A stretch of DNA of 64,000 bases from Hemibagrus wyckioides (GCF_019097595.1 NC_080717.1:7466001-7530000), one strand, 5' to 3'. Shown: positions 47,366-59,529, counted from the first letter of the stretch. Numbers and translations: made by a program. Notes: generated by a model from the letters alone, not told the origin.

Positions 47366-48031
47366 ACTCTAAATGAAAATAATGAAGCTCAGCAGTCCAT
47401 CAATTTAGACACTCAGTCAATTACTTTTCACACTGCATGAGGTAATTCTAATAAAATCTTGGTAGCATATGCCTTCCATCCCAGATAATATGATGAAAAG
47501 CCTCTTACGATATAACTGCGATTAAAGGAAACGATTATTACATTATGCTGATGTCATCAATTAGCACTGTCCGATCTTCTGCGGAACAATGCAGGGGGAG
47601 GTTGTAGCGCTGCAACAGGGAAGCATGAAACAGTTTCACACTATTAGAATGGTAAATATACCCAAACAGAGTGCTTTTTGCTAGGTAGCTATCACTGATC
47701 GCATTGGCCAAAAGATTCCTTTCAAATATGTAATGTGATTGTATTTGTTTCTGGCTTACTGTCAGTTCAGGTTTATATCACAAACTGGAAAGGTGGCTTT
47801 GTTAGATCCAGGAAAGGCCACCTTGATCACAATCTAGAAGAGAAAATATTGCACCACACCCGCAAACTCCTAGGTTTAGTTAGTTTATATACACTCTGTT
47901 GTTTGCCTTTTGATTTTATTCAGAAAGAAGTGATGGTGAAATCGAGCACTGTGAAGAAATGAGGCTTTCATTTTAGATGTGCTGAAGTTCATTACTGTTT
48001 ACGGCCCCAGGTGGTGAAGAGCATGAAGATA
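47366..48031. other. Unique sequence, no gene recognised
   Basis: High-complexity text at 47480-47640 (GATATAACTGCGATTAAAGG, AGCACTGTCCGATCTTCTGC) may be conserved. The frame at 47735-47962 has no domain. Confidence 0.3.
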
Positions 48032-48089
48032 GCATATCCATCTTTATTCTAGCAGACGCAGCATATCCATCTTTATTCTAGCAGACGCA
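48032..48089. repeat. 29-bp perfect tandem duplication
   Basis: GCATATCCATCTTTATTCTA GCAGACGCA occurs at 48032-48060 and again directly at 48061-48089 with no change. A local replication slippage product. Confidence 0.95.
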
Positions 48090-51000
48090 GTAGGTGGTAG
48101 GATACAAATAAAAGTATTTTTAATAATAGGTTTAAACCATTTGTTGAAGCAACATGTGCCCTTGTTTATTCAGTTTGGTACATCTGGTATTTATATTACC
48201 CTTTCTCATTTCTATGCTTGTTAATTCGTAGGAATGTGACTCATGATAACTAAATATCAGGAGAGTTGAGGATTCATGTGGTGGAAAGTTTATTAACAGA
48301 GACAAAACACAATCCAAAATCAGAGATGTAATGGTAGCTAGGGTCAAACACTGACACAAAAACTTCCAAGACAGAGAATAAATAAGTAGAATAAACAAGA
48401 GGCAATGTGAGGGTTAAAATGCTATAATGACATTCACAGATACACAAAGATTCAAGATTACGCAAACCTGTATTTAATGACTAGAGCTGCGTCAGAACCT
48501 TAATATACAGTAGACGAAAAGCAGAATGCTAAAGGAATGATATATCCAAATTCTCAGCATTCATAAAACAGTAGGTTAGAGATACCCAGATGACCTACTG
48601 CTGTCAAGAAGATTCTGCAGAATAGAATCAATGCAGTGGGACTGCCCCAGAAGAGTTGTCCGAATCAAACATAGCAGAAGTCAGATCATCAGCTCTTTAT
48701 AAGTGTGAGTGCTATCTGTATTAAATGTTATCACTTGTGCTTAAACTGTACTTGTTAAGAAACCACTGAATTGTTAGTTTTTTGAGGGTTTAAACAGAAA
48801 GGAAAATGTTAGGTCATAGGTCACATGACAGTACCAATATGGTAGATGTAGAACGTCCCTATTTCTACATACAGTATATACATATTCCAGTCTACATTAT
48901 ACTGACCAGCACATACTGTATCAATGGTCGAGCACTAAGTACTGAACTGAATTAGCAGTAGGTACTACCACAGTTAGCATGCCAGCATGTTAGGCCTTAT
49001 ATACTGTATATTAAAACCAGTAACCTGGAAATGAGAGGTTAAAATTCATGGGGAGGTGTAATGTACAGGGCTATGTCACGTTCAATATAAACTAAACGTT
49101 TTTACATTCTTGATGGAACTTGTTCAACATGTACATAAAAACCAGTTTCCAGACACACAGGAAACAGCCAAGAAACCATCTACAAACTATCAACAACCTG
49201 TGAAATGATGGTCATGAAGCAGCCTGTCAAAGTGATTCTCAACATGTCACCAGTTTATGGCAGCTTAGTGGATAATTTTAGTGCTGTCATGAATCCCCTC
49301 CTTTACGTGTGGTGTGATTTCGCCAATGAAGGACACAGTGATTCAGCATCCAAGAGAAACGGCAGAGGGATGTAGTGGTCGTTGACTTTCTTTTTGGAAA
49401 AATGAACCAGCACCACTTTCTTCTCCCAAAGGCACCACTCCAAAAGCTTCCTCCATGTCTGGAAATTCTTGGAGCTCTCTCATATGGTACACCACACCCT
49501 CTCTCTTTTTCTATGCCATATGACTTCTCTCTCATGTCACTATGCTGCACCAGGCCACTAAGATAGCAATGCATTTACTTAAAAAAAATACAATACTGTA
49601 CATTTGTTGTATTGGCTGAAATACATCCTACATTCCACACATTACTGCCATAAGCAAAAACTAATGATATTAGCTATGTAGATTTCACCATCATTAAAGA
49701 ACTCATATGGGAATTCTTAATCAATGGAGTGCATAAAGAAATCCAAGTTCAAGCCCATGGAGATTATCAGTGCCACTGAACCTCAACTGTGGCATCAACT
49801 GCGGCAACAAATAAGACTACAAATAAGAATGATAAAGCTAAGTAACTCTGTAAATCAATCATAATTTTAGAGTCAACGTAATAATTTGTGCCTCACAAAA
49901 CATTGCACCACATCAGTAAATTTCAGGACTAGCTGGAGAATGTTTTGAACTTCCTGTAATCATATGATAATAGGATATGATAAAAGCATGTTGTATGTTG
50001 GAGTAGAACAATGTGGCCAACATTATAATGCACTTAGTCTGACATGACAACCGTTTTTGACTAAGTGGCCTCAGGAGCTTAAATTTCTGCAGTCTCGTAA
50101 TAGTTGACACTCTGACTCGTTAATGGTGTGATAGTCATATAAGGTCAAGTGTGATGTTAGAATGATGGATGTGGCACCAGCTGGCTCTACAACTATCGCT
50201 AACATTTTAGTGTGGGGTTTGAAGAAGCTTTTCCATTGATAGATGTCCTTGCACTAAAGTAGCTAGCCTTAAATCTAATATCCTCAAGCCCAGCTAAATT
50301 ATATACTTTTTTATAAAATCAATTTTCATTTCATTAGTTTTAAATTACTGGTAAATGTGTGTTATTTCAAATGCAGTATCAGTCACAAGGCATCTTACTT
50401 TGGTCTGAATTCCCCACACGGTTACTTAGACTTAAATGTGTTTTCAGCTGTAATGACCCTTTGAGAAATCCCTCACTCTTAATAATACTGTTGACAGCTC
50501 CTCCTTTTCGTTTCTAAAATTACATGTCACTGATAAATACGCATCAATATGTATGACTGTCCACTATCCAGATATGCTGTTTTATGAACTCTTGTAAACC
50601 TGGACAGATGTAAACTAAATGAAGCCTAGTGAAAAGAGGTAGATAATCCCTTTAATAGTCCATTTTAAACAATGGATCTGAAACATTAGATAGAAAAGGT
50701 TTAACTGGCTTAATATCATCATACAAGCGAGACACATTCATTTATCTTTATTTAGTATAACCACATGATTATGAGCGTGATATAATTTTTTTCCCCTATT
50801 AACAAGAAGTTAATATTGAGTAAGTTACATTTCAGACCAAAATAATTTGGCCAAATGTTGTTTCTTTTTTCGTTGCTTGTGGAAATATGTCTCAGAAATT
50901 CCATACTAACTTTATTTTGCTCACTGGCTAGCTCATGTTGATTTGACCATTCTTAATAATGGTGTTTTATGTAAAATTGTCCCTTGTTTCTTTTCATCTT

Positions 51001-51318
51001 CATCTGATGCTCTGTCATATGTTAAGTCAAGAGTTACGTTCCTGAAAACTATCTTTTGCCATGTCCTCCGATGATGTCGCTAACATTACTGTAGTAAACG
51101 TTTCAAACAATAAACAGTGAAACATCCCAGTGTGGTTATAGGAAATACAAACCCTCTTGGAATGGAGTTAAACCAATCAAATTAGTGGAGCAGAACTAAC
51201 AGTGTGTAATATTTCTTATATGTTTTCTGCACAATAAAGCAGCATGCAGCCTTGTGGAAAATCAATTTATCAATCTACATTATAAAAATTCATTAAGTAT
51301 TTAAAAGTTTGCATTATT
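48090..51318. other. Mostly unique sequence; possible old retroelement patch at 49287-49574
   Basis: A minus frame of 95 codons (49287-49574) is basic and tryptophan-rich (FWSGAFGRRKWCWFIFPKRK). On the plus strand it begins near CTGTCATGAATCCCCTCCTT. This could be a fragment of a retroelement gene next to a purine tract, but I cannot identify it. 48280-48420 (TTTATTAACAGAGACAAAAC) also has the feel of an old repeat. Nothing else recognised. Confidence 0.3.
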
Positions 51319-51333
51319 ACATCATATAATATC

Positions 51334-51567
51334 CCGTTCTGCAGGATCTTGTTGCCGCAGCCCAGGTTCGATGCCCGGGTACAGAGCTGACCCAGCCACT
51401 GAGGAGTTAACTCTCAGTGCCAGTCCAAAGCCCGGATAAATTGAGAGGGTTGTGTCAGGAAGAGCAACCGGCGTAAAAACCTTTGCCAAATCAGATATAT
51501 GGACCAGATGATCTGCTGTGGTGACCCTGAACAGGGAGCAGCCGAAAGAACAACAACAACAACAACA
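51334..51567 (+). mobile_element. SINE, (AAC)n-tail family, full-length with 15-bp TSD
   Basis: Flanked by ACATCATATAATATC (51319-51333) and ACATCGTATAATATC (51568-51582), one mismatch. A B-box-like GGTTCGATGCC lies near the 5' end, then GAGTTAACTCTCAGTGCCAG, GGTTGTGTCAGGAAGAGCA, GATGATCTGCTGTGGTGAC, GGGAGCAGCCGAAAGAAC and seven AAC units. The tail and target duplication show retroposition. Confidence 0.8.
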
Positions 51568-51736
51568 ACATCGTATAATATCGCATTATTGTTGTAGTAA
51601 CAAGATACAATAACAATAATGACAGCAGAATTGATTAGTTAAAGAGGACAGTAATTCTAAAAATAATGGTGGCATTTGCAATTTTTTTGGCAACCTGCAC
51701 TGCTAGATCAACTTTCTAATGTAGCGATTGAGTTAG

Positions 51737-51759
51737 TGTGTGTGTGTGTGTGTGTGTGT
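51737..51759. repeat. (TG)n microsatellite
   Basis: Eleven TG units, 130 bp before the CA run of the family R-A fragment. Confidence 0.93.
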
Positions 51760-51832
51760 ATTCATTTGTTCTCCTCCTTCAGTAAGTGCTTTGTCTTAGT
51801 CATGGTGTGGTGGTTCTGGAGCCGGTGGTGGA

Positions 51833-51887
51833 TAGTGAACACTGGGCAGAAATATATCCTGAATGCGATGGCAATCCATCCAAGTCA

Positions 51888-51927
<40 letters not shown>

Positions 51928-51972
51928 GCATAACTAGGGCAATTTAGAGAACCCAGTCAACTGACGTGTTTT
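51833..51972 (-). repeat. Family R-A fragment with (CA)n
   Basis: The order is ACACTGGGCAGAAATATATC CTGAATG, ATGGCAATCCATCC, a (CA)n run (51890-51926), CTAGGGCAATTTAGAGAACC. This is the middle of family R-A on the minus strand with its CA run expanded. Confidence 0.55.
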
Positions 51973-52147
51973 TTTTTAAGAAAATGTAGAAGTGCTGTTA
52001 GCAGACAAATGTACTAGAATGTTTTCTGTGTATCAACATGGAAGGTTAATAGCTGTAATCAGACCAAATACAAGATCTATGCTAGCAGAGATCGGCAATC
52101 TAACTGCCATATTATTAATATCTAATATTTATACCTGATTATGCTTG

Positions 52148-52260
52148 GAAAAGCTGTGGCTAAAATAGACATGGCCATTAGAAGCGAGGTGAAGGAGCTG
52201 CTGGGAGGAATGAGAGAGCTGTGAGCACAAGCCCTCAACTCAGTAGAGGGCGTGGTGGCT
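52148..52260 (+). pseudogene. Coding-like fragment of an unknown repeat (copy 2)
   Basis: GCTGTGGCTAAAATAGACAT, GAGGTGAAGGAGCTGCTGG and AATGAGAGAGCTGTGAGCAC match 54744-54830 at roughly four of five bases. Here the frame is closed by the TGA in GAGCTGTGAGC. Function unknown. Confidence 0.4.
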
Positions 52261-52547
52261 GCAGTATTTGGTGAGCACTTCCAGGAGGAAAATTTTATGG
52301 TGGCTTATAAGTGCAAAACAAAATCAAGGGCAAAAACTAAACCACTCAAAATCCAGAAAATACAAATCCAGAAAAATACAGACTACTACTAATAAAATGT
52401 CTTACTGACATCACATAGGTTATATTGAAAACATTGAGACACTGATTGACTGTCTGCATTATAGTCACACACACAGTGTTCAATTAGCAATAAGCATGTG
52501 TTGTAATGTAATATGTAATGTATATGTGACAAATAAAGGCTACTTGC

Positions 52548-52720
52548 TGGCAATTTAGAGATGCCAACCAGTTTACAATGCATGTCTTTGGACTGGTGGA
52601 GTTAACCAGAATATTCAGAGGGAGAACATGCAAACCTCGCACACAAAGTTGGGGAATTTAACCCCACAACCCTGAAGACATGGGGCAAACATGCTAACCA
52701 CCAAGCTGCTGTGCTCCCAT
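52548..52720 (-). repeat. Family R-A fragment, antisense
   Basis: Plus-strand text GGCAATTTAGAGATGCCAAC C, GCATGTCTTTGGACTGG, GAGGGAGAACATGCAAACC, CCACAACCCTGAAGACATGG, GCTAACCACCAAGCTGCTG is the second half of family R-A read antisense. Immediately before it lies a short tail GTGACAAATAAAGGC like the one at 2892. Confidence 0.7.
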
Positions 52721-54737
52721 AGAAGTCTTTTGAATAATTTATTTTACCTAAATTAATTAGTAGTTAATAAGCCAATTAGTGCCAGAGTTCCAATAAGCCT
52801 CTAAAACCTATAAAAAACATAGAATCTAGGAATTTAGGCAAGCGCTAATAAAATGGAGTAAAGTGTTTCTTTGCCGCAAGAGACATTCGCAACAATTACT
52901 GAACTCCCACTGCAATTTCTACCCGTCTTATAACAACAATCTCAGGGATATTCTTTGAAGTAAAACAAACATACTGAATATCAATATAAGAACTGAATCA
53001 TTAAATACAAATAGACAATAAAGTCTTTTTCTTTGCTTAAATGTTATAACAAGGGGGATAACCTGGGAAGTGGTTCACAAATTTGCTCACAATTTACCTA
53101 TTATATTTATTATTGTATCAATAAAAATAATAAAATAAAAATATAAAAACGTTTACACTAAATAATGTAAAATAATTTAAATTTAACTAAATATAAATAA
53201 TATAAATTAATATATAAAAATTGATATTAAATAATTGTAAAAAAAAATATATATATTAAAATTATAAAAAATATAATTTAATTTTTATAATTATAAAAAT
53301 ATTTCATGTTATTTGTTACTTGAATGTCATTTACTTTTTTTATTGCTATAAGCTGACAATGTTCCTAAAGAGCCGAGAGCTTTTTTTTTCTTTGTTCAAT
53401 CATATAACTGTGTTATGTAAACATCAGAATTTCATCATTCGACCCTCATAGCTCAAGGCTATTCTATAATAAGTTTCCAAAGCAGTTGCATGTTTAAGCT
53501 TTTTGAACATGTGACAGACAAAACAATGTTTCACTGATCAAAGATACACTGATATTAAAGAAAGAAAGAAAAAAAAAAGGAAAAAGAATTGAAAATAATG
53601 TTCTTCTGCCATTCAGGCCATTCTTCTATCCCTCATACCTTGGTTTATTTGTTTCTATTTTTTGGCCAATTATTCCAGTAACTCCATCTGTCATCAGTCA
53701 GTTTAGACTACAGTGTATAATTCAGTGTATAATAGACAAATGTGCATTGCCTTGATTCAAGAGGGCAAAACTTTCCTTTTGTCACAACACAGAAGACAAA
53801 ATAGGCCATGGCGATGAGACACTTGCAAACAGAGGAATAAATTAGCGCAACATAATGCAATTCAATTTCCAGAGGCTAGTCAACATGCTGTTTTTCCCTC
53901 TGTCCTCATACCCCTCTTAATTAAAAAGCAGTGAGCTGGAGAGCAGCCGTAGGGAGCAGACTTCAACCTTTCATCATCCCCTGGTAGAAAACTCTCTAAG
54001 AACTTATGACTTGACTAACAAGGCTGTAAAAAGACTTTGCTTAGTCTTCTAATTCCATGTTTGGACTCATATTCTTTCCATGTCTGTCTGACTTACTCTC
54101 AAATCCAAATGTAAAGCAGGGAACAAGCAAAGAGTTACTCAGGCCTGTGAGCTGGTTTCCTATCATCCACTGTTAAACGTGTAAACAGATGGGTGTCGGA
54201 CATAAGCGTATGTTTGAAAACACAAAATTATGCCTTAATTTTGAATCAGGCCCTAATGACTCACACTGGAATTGTTACAAACTTGTTCAGCATTCTAGTT
54301 GTGCGCTGAATAAAACTTTTGAATGCAGAAAACATCTTCGCTCAGTGTAATATTTCTGAAATCTCTTAGGTATGTTAATATTTTGTCCGAACTTTTTTTT
54401 ATTTCCGGCTGTGCTAGGCCTAGAAAAAACAATGTTCTATCTTCTCTAAGGACATTTTCATTCCCTCAGAGACCAGTGACAGGTATACGAGACTTTTGCA
54501 GACCAACAAAACAAGGTTACTAGCACCAGCAAGAGCGATCAACTCCCTACTTAATACACAGCATTGCACTCAGAGAAACTATTTTCCCAACACACACCAC
54601 TGTTTACCTAGCTCTGTGCCTCCTCGCTTCCTAGACAATTTCATACAAGCCCCATGGTCCATGCCAGGGCTCCTACGGGAACACGGATTGTCCGACTCAG
54701 CCGGTCAGAGAATTTATATGCAAGCTGGGATGTGTTT
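52721..54737. other. Unique sequence; extreme AT block 53100-53330
   Basis: 53100-53330 is nearly all A and T without a fixed repeat. 53790-53960 is higher-complexity (GGCCATGGCGATGAGACACT, CTCTTAATTAAAAAGCAGTG) and may be conserved. No gene. Confidence 0.35.
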
Positions 54738-54860
54738 GAAAATGCTGTGGCTAAAATAAAAAAGGCCACTGGGGGTGAGGTGAAGGAGCTGCTGCGGGTA
54801 ATGAGAGAGCTGCAAGCTCAATCCCACAGGTCAGAAAGGGTTATCTCGGAAAGGCTGTAA
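54738..54860 (+). pseudogene. Coding-like fragment of an unknown repeat (copy 1)
   Basis: An open plus frame from 54654 ends in FENAVAKIKKATGG, then VKELLRVMRELQAQ and RSERVISERL, a charged, probably helical or coiled-coil peptide. The same nucleotide text recurs diverged at 52148-52260, so it is part of a dispersed sequence rather than a single-copy gene. I do not recognise the family. A transposon-encoded ORF is possible. Confidence 0.4.
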
Positions 54861-55811
54861 ATACATGAGCTTGGAAAAGAAGTGTATTTACACTCACATA
54901 CACACTCACACACAGCAACACGAGTACCTAGGGCAACTTGGGACAAGTTATGCTAATGACGACCTTTTATTTCTATTATTTTCGTTAATTATATTGTCTT
55001 GTTTACAGAAAATTGAAATTGATGCTGTTCAAATTACTACTCGGACACACGATAACGTAATTATGCTACAATGATAACGGATGAGAGATTTTTTTAAATA
55101 ATCTGAAAATGATTTAATCAATGGTATAAAGGAAACCAAACAAACAAACCACTGGGATATTTAATAGGTCTTCGTGATGAGACATTAAATTGTCTGTAAT
55201 TAAAAAAAAATAAAAAATAAAATCAGCATTTGTTTTGAAGCCTGTAAATGTAGAAGGAGATTAATTGCCAACAATATTTTGTCATAGCAATCCCCAGTGT
55301 TCATTTTACACTGACAGTGTTAACAAATAAATGCTGAAAGACTTAACTATACATTGGATTTTGCTCTGTTGGTATTGTGTATGTATCTATATGATGTACA
55401 ATATTTAAAGAATACTTTTTAAAGAGAGAGTAAATTGCTTGTCTCAGGGATTATAGAAGAGGCGAATGTAAGCGCAGATCTATTTTGATAAACAACAGGT
55501 CAAACAGGTCACAAAAAACTGTTCAAACAAGAACCAGAACCCAACACACAAACACCGACACACAAACACAACAACAACAATAGCTTGACCAAGAAACACA
55601 CAAAAAACAAAACTTAAATATGAGTGCTTATGTGATATAACATGAAACAGGTGTCAGGGATCAGTGATGGTACTATTGCTAGGGCTTACGGGTAATGTAG
55701 TTCAACGCCAATGTTGGCAAAACCATGACAGCTTGAAAAACTACAGGTGGAAAGAGTAAAACAAGAAAAAATATAAAATAATAATAAAATAAATAAATAA
55801 ATGAAAAATAT
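54861..55811. other. Low-gene, A-rich sequence
   Basis: 54880-54920 has CA-type text like a family R-A fragment. 55500-55770 (AACAGGTCACAAAAAACTGT, AATGTAGTTCAACGCCAATG) may be an old repeat. No gene. Confidence 0.35.
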
Positions 55812-55866
55812 AAACAAACAAACAAACAAACAAACAAACAAACAAACAAACAAACAAACAAACAAA

Positions 55867-55897
<31 letters not shown>

Positions 55898-55898
55898 A
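55812..55898. repeat. (AAAC)n(AAAT)n compound microsatellite
   Basis: Thirteen AAAC units then nine AAAT units; open on the minus strand as a VCLF/IYLF peptide, an artefact. Confidence 0.96.
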
Positions 55899-55993
55899 GG
55901 GATTAATGTATAGAATGCAATGTTCAGGTTTCGATTATTAAGTGAAACACAAGTGCACAATATTTGAGGAAGGCTTTTTATAGGTCAGCTTCT

Positions 55994-56228
55994 TAAGTTA
56001 AGTTGTCTTTATTTGGCACATATACATTACTGCACATTGAAATTCTTTCTTCACATATCCCATCCTTGGAGGTTGGGGTCAGAGCACAGAGTCAGCCATG
56101 ATACAGCACCCCTGGAGCAGGTTAGTAGCCTTGCTCAAGGGCCCAATGGAGGCAGCTTGGCAGTGCAGGGGTTTAACCCCCAATCAGTGACCCAGAGCCT
56201 TAACCACTTGAGCTACCACAATGCCCTT
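55994..56228 (-). mobile_element. tRNA-derived SINE, family S-II
   Basis: Minus strand: GGTAGCTCAAGTGGTTAAGG CTCTGGGTCACTGATTG, GGGCCCTTGAGCAAGGC, GTATCATGGCTGACTCTGTG, then the tail CAATGTGCAGTAATGTATAT GTGCCAAATAAAGACAACTT. The most complete S-II copy here. An 81-codon plus frame across it is a shadow. Confidence 0.78.
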
Positions 56229-56842
56229 CTTTGGAGTTATGCTACATTCATACAGTGACTTGAAGCAACAAAGCAACTATAGACAATTTAACATGAGCAA
56301 CATGAGCTTGGTGTAGCGACAACCAACAGGCATGAAGACAGCAGAGCACACAGTATCCATGACACAGAGCACCCAGATCTTTTCCTTCATCTCTTGATAT
56401 GATGCATATTTAAGCTGCTACATTTTATGTATAAACACCAAAGGTTTTATTTTAGCATCCAGAAAAGATCTGTTGTCAAGTGGAATGCTTGCTGTGCCAC
56501 CACTGATGGCAACCAGTAGTAGGAACACATACCGGTGACATCAGAATATGGTAAATGGTAGTGGTAAATGTGTGGTATGAGTAAACATAGCATCCATTGC
56601 TTTAGTTTTTGTTGTGGGGCAGAGGTTGAGGTTGTTCCAGAACTCTCCATCATATGACAGCAACCAAAACGTGATTGTGAATGTTAACACATGCTTTCAC
56701 AAAGACACACGAAGGCAGCCAACTGCTTATGTTGTGTCACAGAACAATAAAGCACACTATCTACCACCTTGTGAATACATGGGCACACAGACACCTATGA
56801 TTGGCTAGTGTCATGTCATACAGACTATTTTAGGATGAGCAT
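56229..56842. other. Unique sequence, no gene
   Basis: Nothing recognised. Confidence 0.45.
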
Positions 56843-56997
56843 ATTTACATTAACATTTCTGGCATTTGGCAGACTTACAATGTAACTCATTTTATACAAC
56901 TGAGCAATCAAGGGTTAAGGGCCTTGCTCAGCAGTGGCAGCTATCAGTAGTCCATTAGTCCATCAGTAGCCTTAACCACTAAGCTACCACATCCCCA
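56843..56997 (-). mobile_element. tRNA-derived SINE, family S-I, rearranged
   Basis: Minus strand: GTGGTAGCTTAGTGGTTAAG head, shortened middle with a small repeat (CATTAGTCCATCAGTAG on plus), GCAAGGCCCTTAACCCTTGA, tail reduced to TGTAAGTCTGCCAAATGCC. The text for GCTCTGGATAAG is deleted. Confidence 0.72.
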
Positions 56998-57450
56998 TAT
57001 ACTGTACATACTGTAAAAATGGTAGCATTATGATATCTGGATGGTAAGAAATTAAGCATATTTTTTTTACACATGCACCTAAAATAAATATGGAACTATT
57101 ACAATATTATAATAAATAACTACTGGTCAGTTAGTTTTTTCTATATGCGAATCATTTTAATGGCTTTAATTATACTTCAATGTAAATTTGTTCTATAAGC
57201 AGCTCAACTCTTGATTAGTGATTCAATTTTTTTTTTTTTGTTTGAGTCTTGATTAAGTGATCCATGTCTCTTCTATCAATTATATCTGATTAAACAAGCC
57301 TCAATTCAGCCTGGAGAATGTCAATTTCTTGGAAACTTAAGTGCTTAAAATCACCAAAGCTCACAGAAAATGAAAATAATCGCAGTAATCATGTCAAAGT
57401 CCACCAGTCTGTATTGACTTGATTTGACTTGAACTATTTCCCTTCTCAGA

Positions 57451-57483
57451 TAATATATCTATCCTGTAGGGATAGATATATTA
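57451..57483. repeat. 14-bp perfect inverted repeat
   Basis: TAATATATCTATCC, loop TGTAG, GGATAGATATATTA. Short hairpin in otherwise unique sequence. Confidence 0.9.
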
Positions 57484-58137
57484 AAGGGATCTAGAGCTCA
57501 TTTTGTAATCGGGAGTTGTAAGAAATTGTAATAGGTGGAAAAGCGAGTCAGCTTCAGAAATCAGATCGCTTCGCTGTATTTAGAATGTACTACTTGGAGC
57601 ATGAATCTTATGAACAGCCCTGAGGTATAGTATAGTCCTCTGTCAGATAAAAGTAATGCAGCAATATGCATTATGGGGCAAGGTGAGAGCCCGAGATATT
57701 GAGCTAACAGCCGAGTTTATATCATGCGCCCTCGGTCACTGTAGGATAATATTGAATAGACCTCCACAATGCAATCACTAAAATGAAGGTAGTGTGGATC
57801 CATCAAGAAAACTAAACTGTATCAAATCCATCAAAATGACTGGTAAGTATTGACCTCTTGCCTTTCATGCAGGTTGAAGTTTGTCATTCTCTTAATGTTT
57901 TCAATGCATCATAACGTCTTTTGCATGGTATATACAAAACTGAGTTCTTTCTATTGTTTTATTAAAGTATGTATTTCTTTTGTTAGTAATGGATTTAATC
58001 ATCGTTGCACAGCTGGACTCCTTTCAACTATCTGACTTCTGACTTTTAAGGTGAGCCTCACTTCAAATATCTTCACTTGCTAAGATTTTTTTTTATTTAT
58101 TATTTGTTTGCAGTCCAGGGAAAGTAAAAATGTAGTT

Positions 58138-58170
58138 GTTTTTTTTTTTTGGTTTTTTTTTTTTTTTTTC
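58138..58170. repeat. Poly-T tract
   Basis: Two T runs broken by GG. Confidence 0.9.
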
Positions 58171-58702
58171 CATAGCAGCCTTGGAGGCACCCAAGGATAC
58201 GAAGCAAATGAATTTGATACTCATATAATGTCTCCTGTGAAATGATATGTTGCCAGTACATTAGGTAGCAAACATTTCATAAGTAATGATGAGGAAAATG
58301 TTTGCAGTGTCGACATGTAAACTTATGAATACTTTACATCAGTCTGTAAGTCAATAGTATGCTAGATGTACTGTACAATACAATAGTATGTGCGTTTTGT
58401 TATTGTCCTGCTGTTGCATTTTAGTTAGATGGGTAGATTGTAATGGTTTGCTCTATAATTAGGTCTATTTAGTATAGATGAAAAGCCTTTGATATGCCTT
58501 TGATATCTGGTACATTAAACCTCAGAAGAAGGAACTGTAATCATGCTTCCAAAGCAAGCTCTGTGTCTAAAATCGTTCAGGCAGAAACCCTGTTTGTGTA
58601 AAATGACCTTGACTTGCTGTGGACCAATCAATAGCCAGCGTCATTAATTTTGACCACGTGTTCAGGTATTCTAAGTCGCTGAAGAGTCACTAGAAACATT
58701 GA

Positions 58703-59098
58703 ATGTCTCACCAAACCGCCTTTGACGTCAGCGCTGAAGTGTTTGTTGTGGTGCATTCATATGAGCTGCTGTATTTGTCTCAGCCTCTTGTTGGAGAACT
58801 TTTGTCTCGGCTTGGCCAAGATCAGCTGGCAGGCTTCCAGTGCACCCTATTGTATGCCATCCAGGTTCTGGAGGTGATTTCACCGTTCGCTGAGCCACAG
58901 AAACCTTTTCATAAGTATAACGCTGTGACTACATTAATGAGCAGTCGTTTCATTTTGATTAGGTGTTTTTGTTTAAAAAAGGGAAGAAAGCAGGATGAAA
59001 GGAGCTATAATGAATACATTACAATAGAAAAGATCTCAACCCTATACTCGAATCAAAAAATGCTTCTGCCTTCTCACTGCCGCCATAGCAAGTGCTAA
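58703..59098 (+). other. Unassigned 131-codon open frame
   Basis: The longest frame here outside repeats and the Tc1. It starts MSHQTAFDVSAEVFVVVHSY. The first 80 residues have mixed, protein-like composition (LVGELLSRLGQDQLAGFQ, LYAIQVLEVISPFAEPQKPF). The rest is basic and low in pattern. I recognise no domain, signal peptide or membrane segment. No consensus Kozak, poly-A site or splice structure settles it. CCAAT lies about 80 bp upstream (58624-58628). It may be chance within a conserved non-coding block. Confidence 0.15.
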
Positions 59099-59529
59099 CG
59101 ATCTCAGCAATTAACCCAATCCGAAACAAAGTGTATAGTCTACTTAGGATTAGTGTGGAGACGTGTTCTGACAGGGTTCCCTTTGATTAAAATGACTCAT
59201 GCTAGGTTAGATAAATTAAACAAAATGGGGATTTAATTGTGCTCAGTGATTAGCAGAGGTTTATGCTTTCCTAGGTAAAACTATTGAAGAAAAGTGATCC
59301 TCTTATATACTCCAGTCAAAACTAGTCAAGATCTGCAGAGTCTGAAGCAAAATCACCTAGCATCAAAATTATTAAAACATTTTGGACATAATTGGACAAA
59401 ATATTTCTTTTGTAGTTACTTATATCAGCTAGTGTAGAATTAATATCAGGTCATCATAAAAGGCCAAGCTACAGTAAACACTACTATCTAAAGTCATTAA
59501 ATGGATTTGGTAAATCTGTAGCTAAAGTA

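Larger units (their letters stand above)
56998..58702. other. Unique sequence; 57485-57780 candidate conserved block
   Basis: 57485-57780 has complex text (GAAATCAGATCGCTTCGCTG, GTTTATATCATGCGCCCTCG) beside a 14-bp inverted repeat. Conservation is a guess. No gene recognised. Confidence 0.3.
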
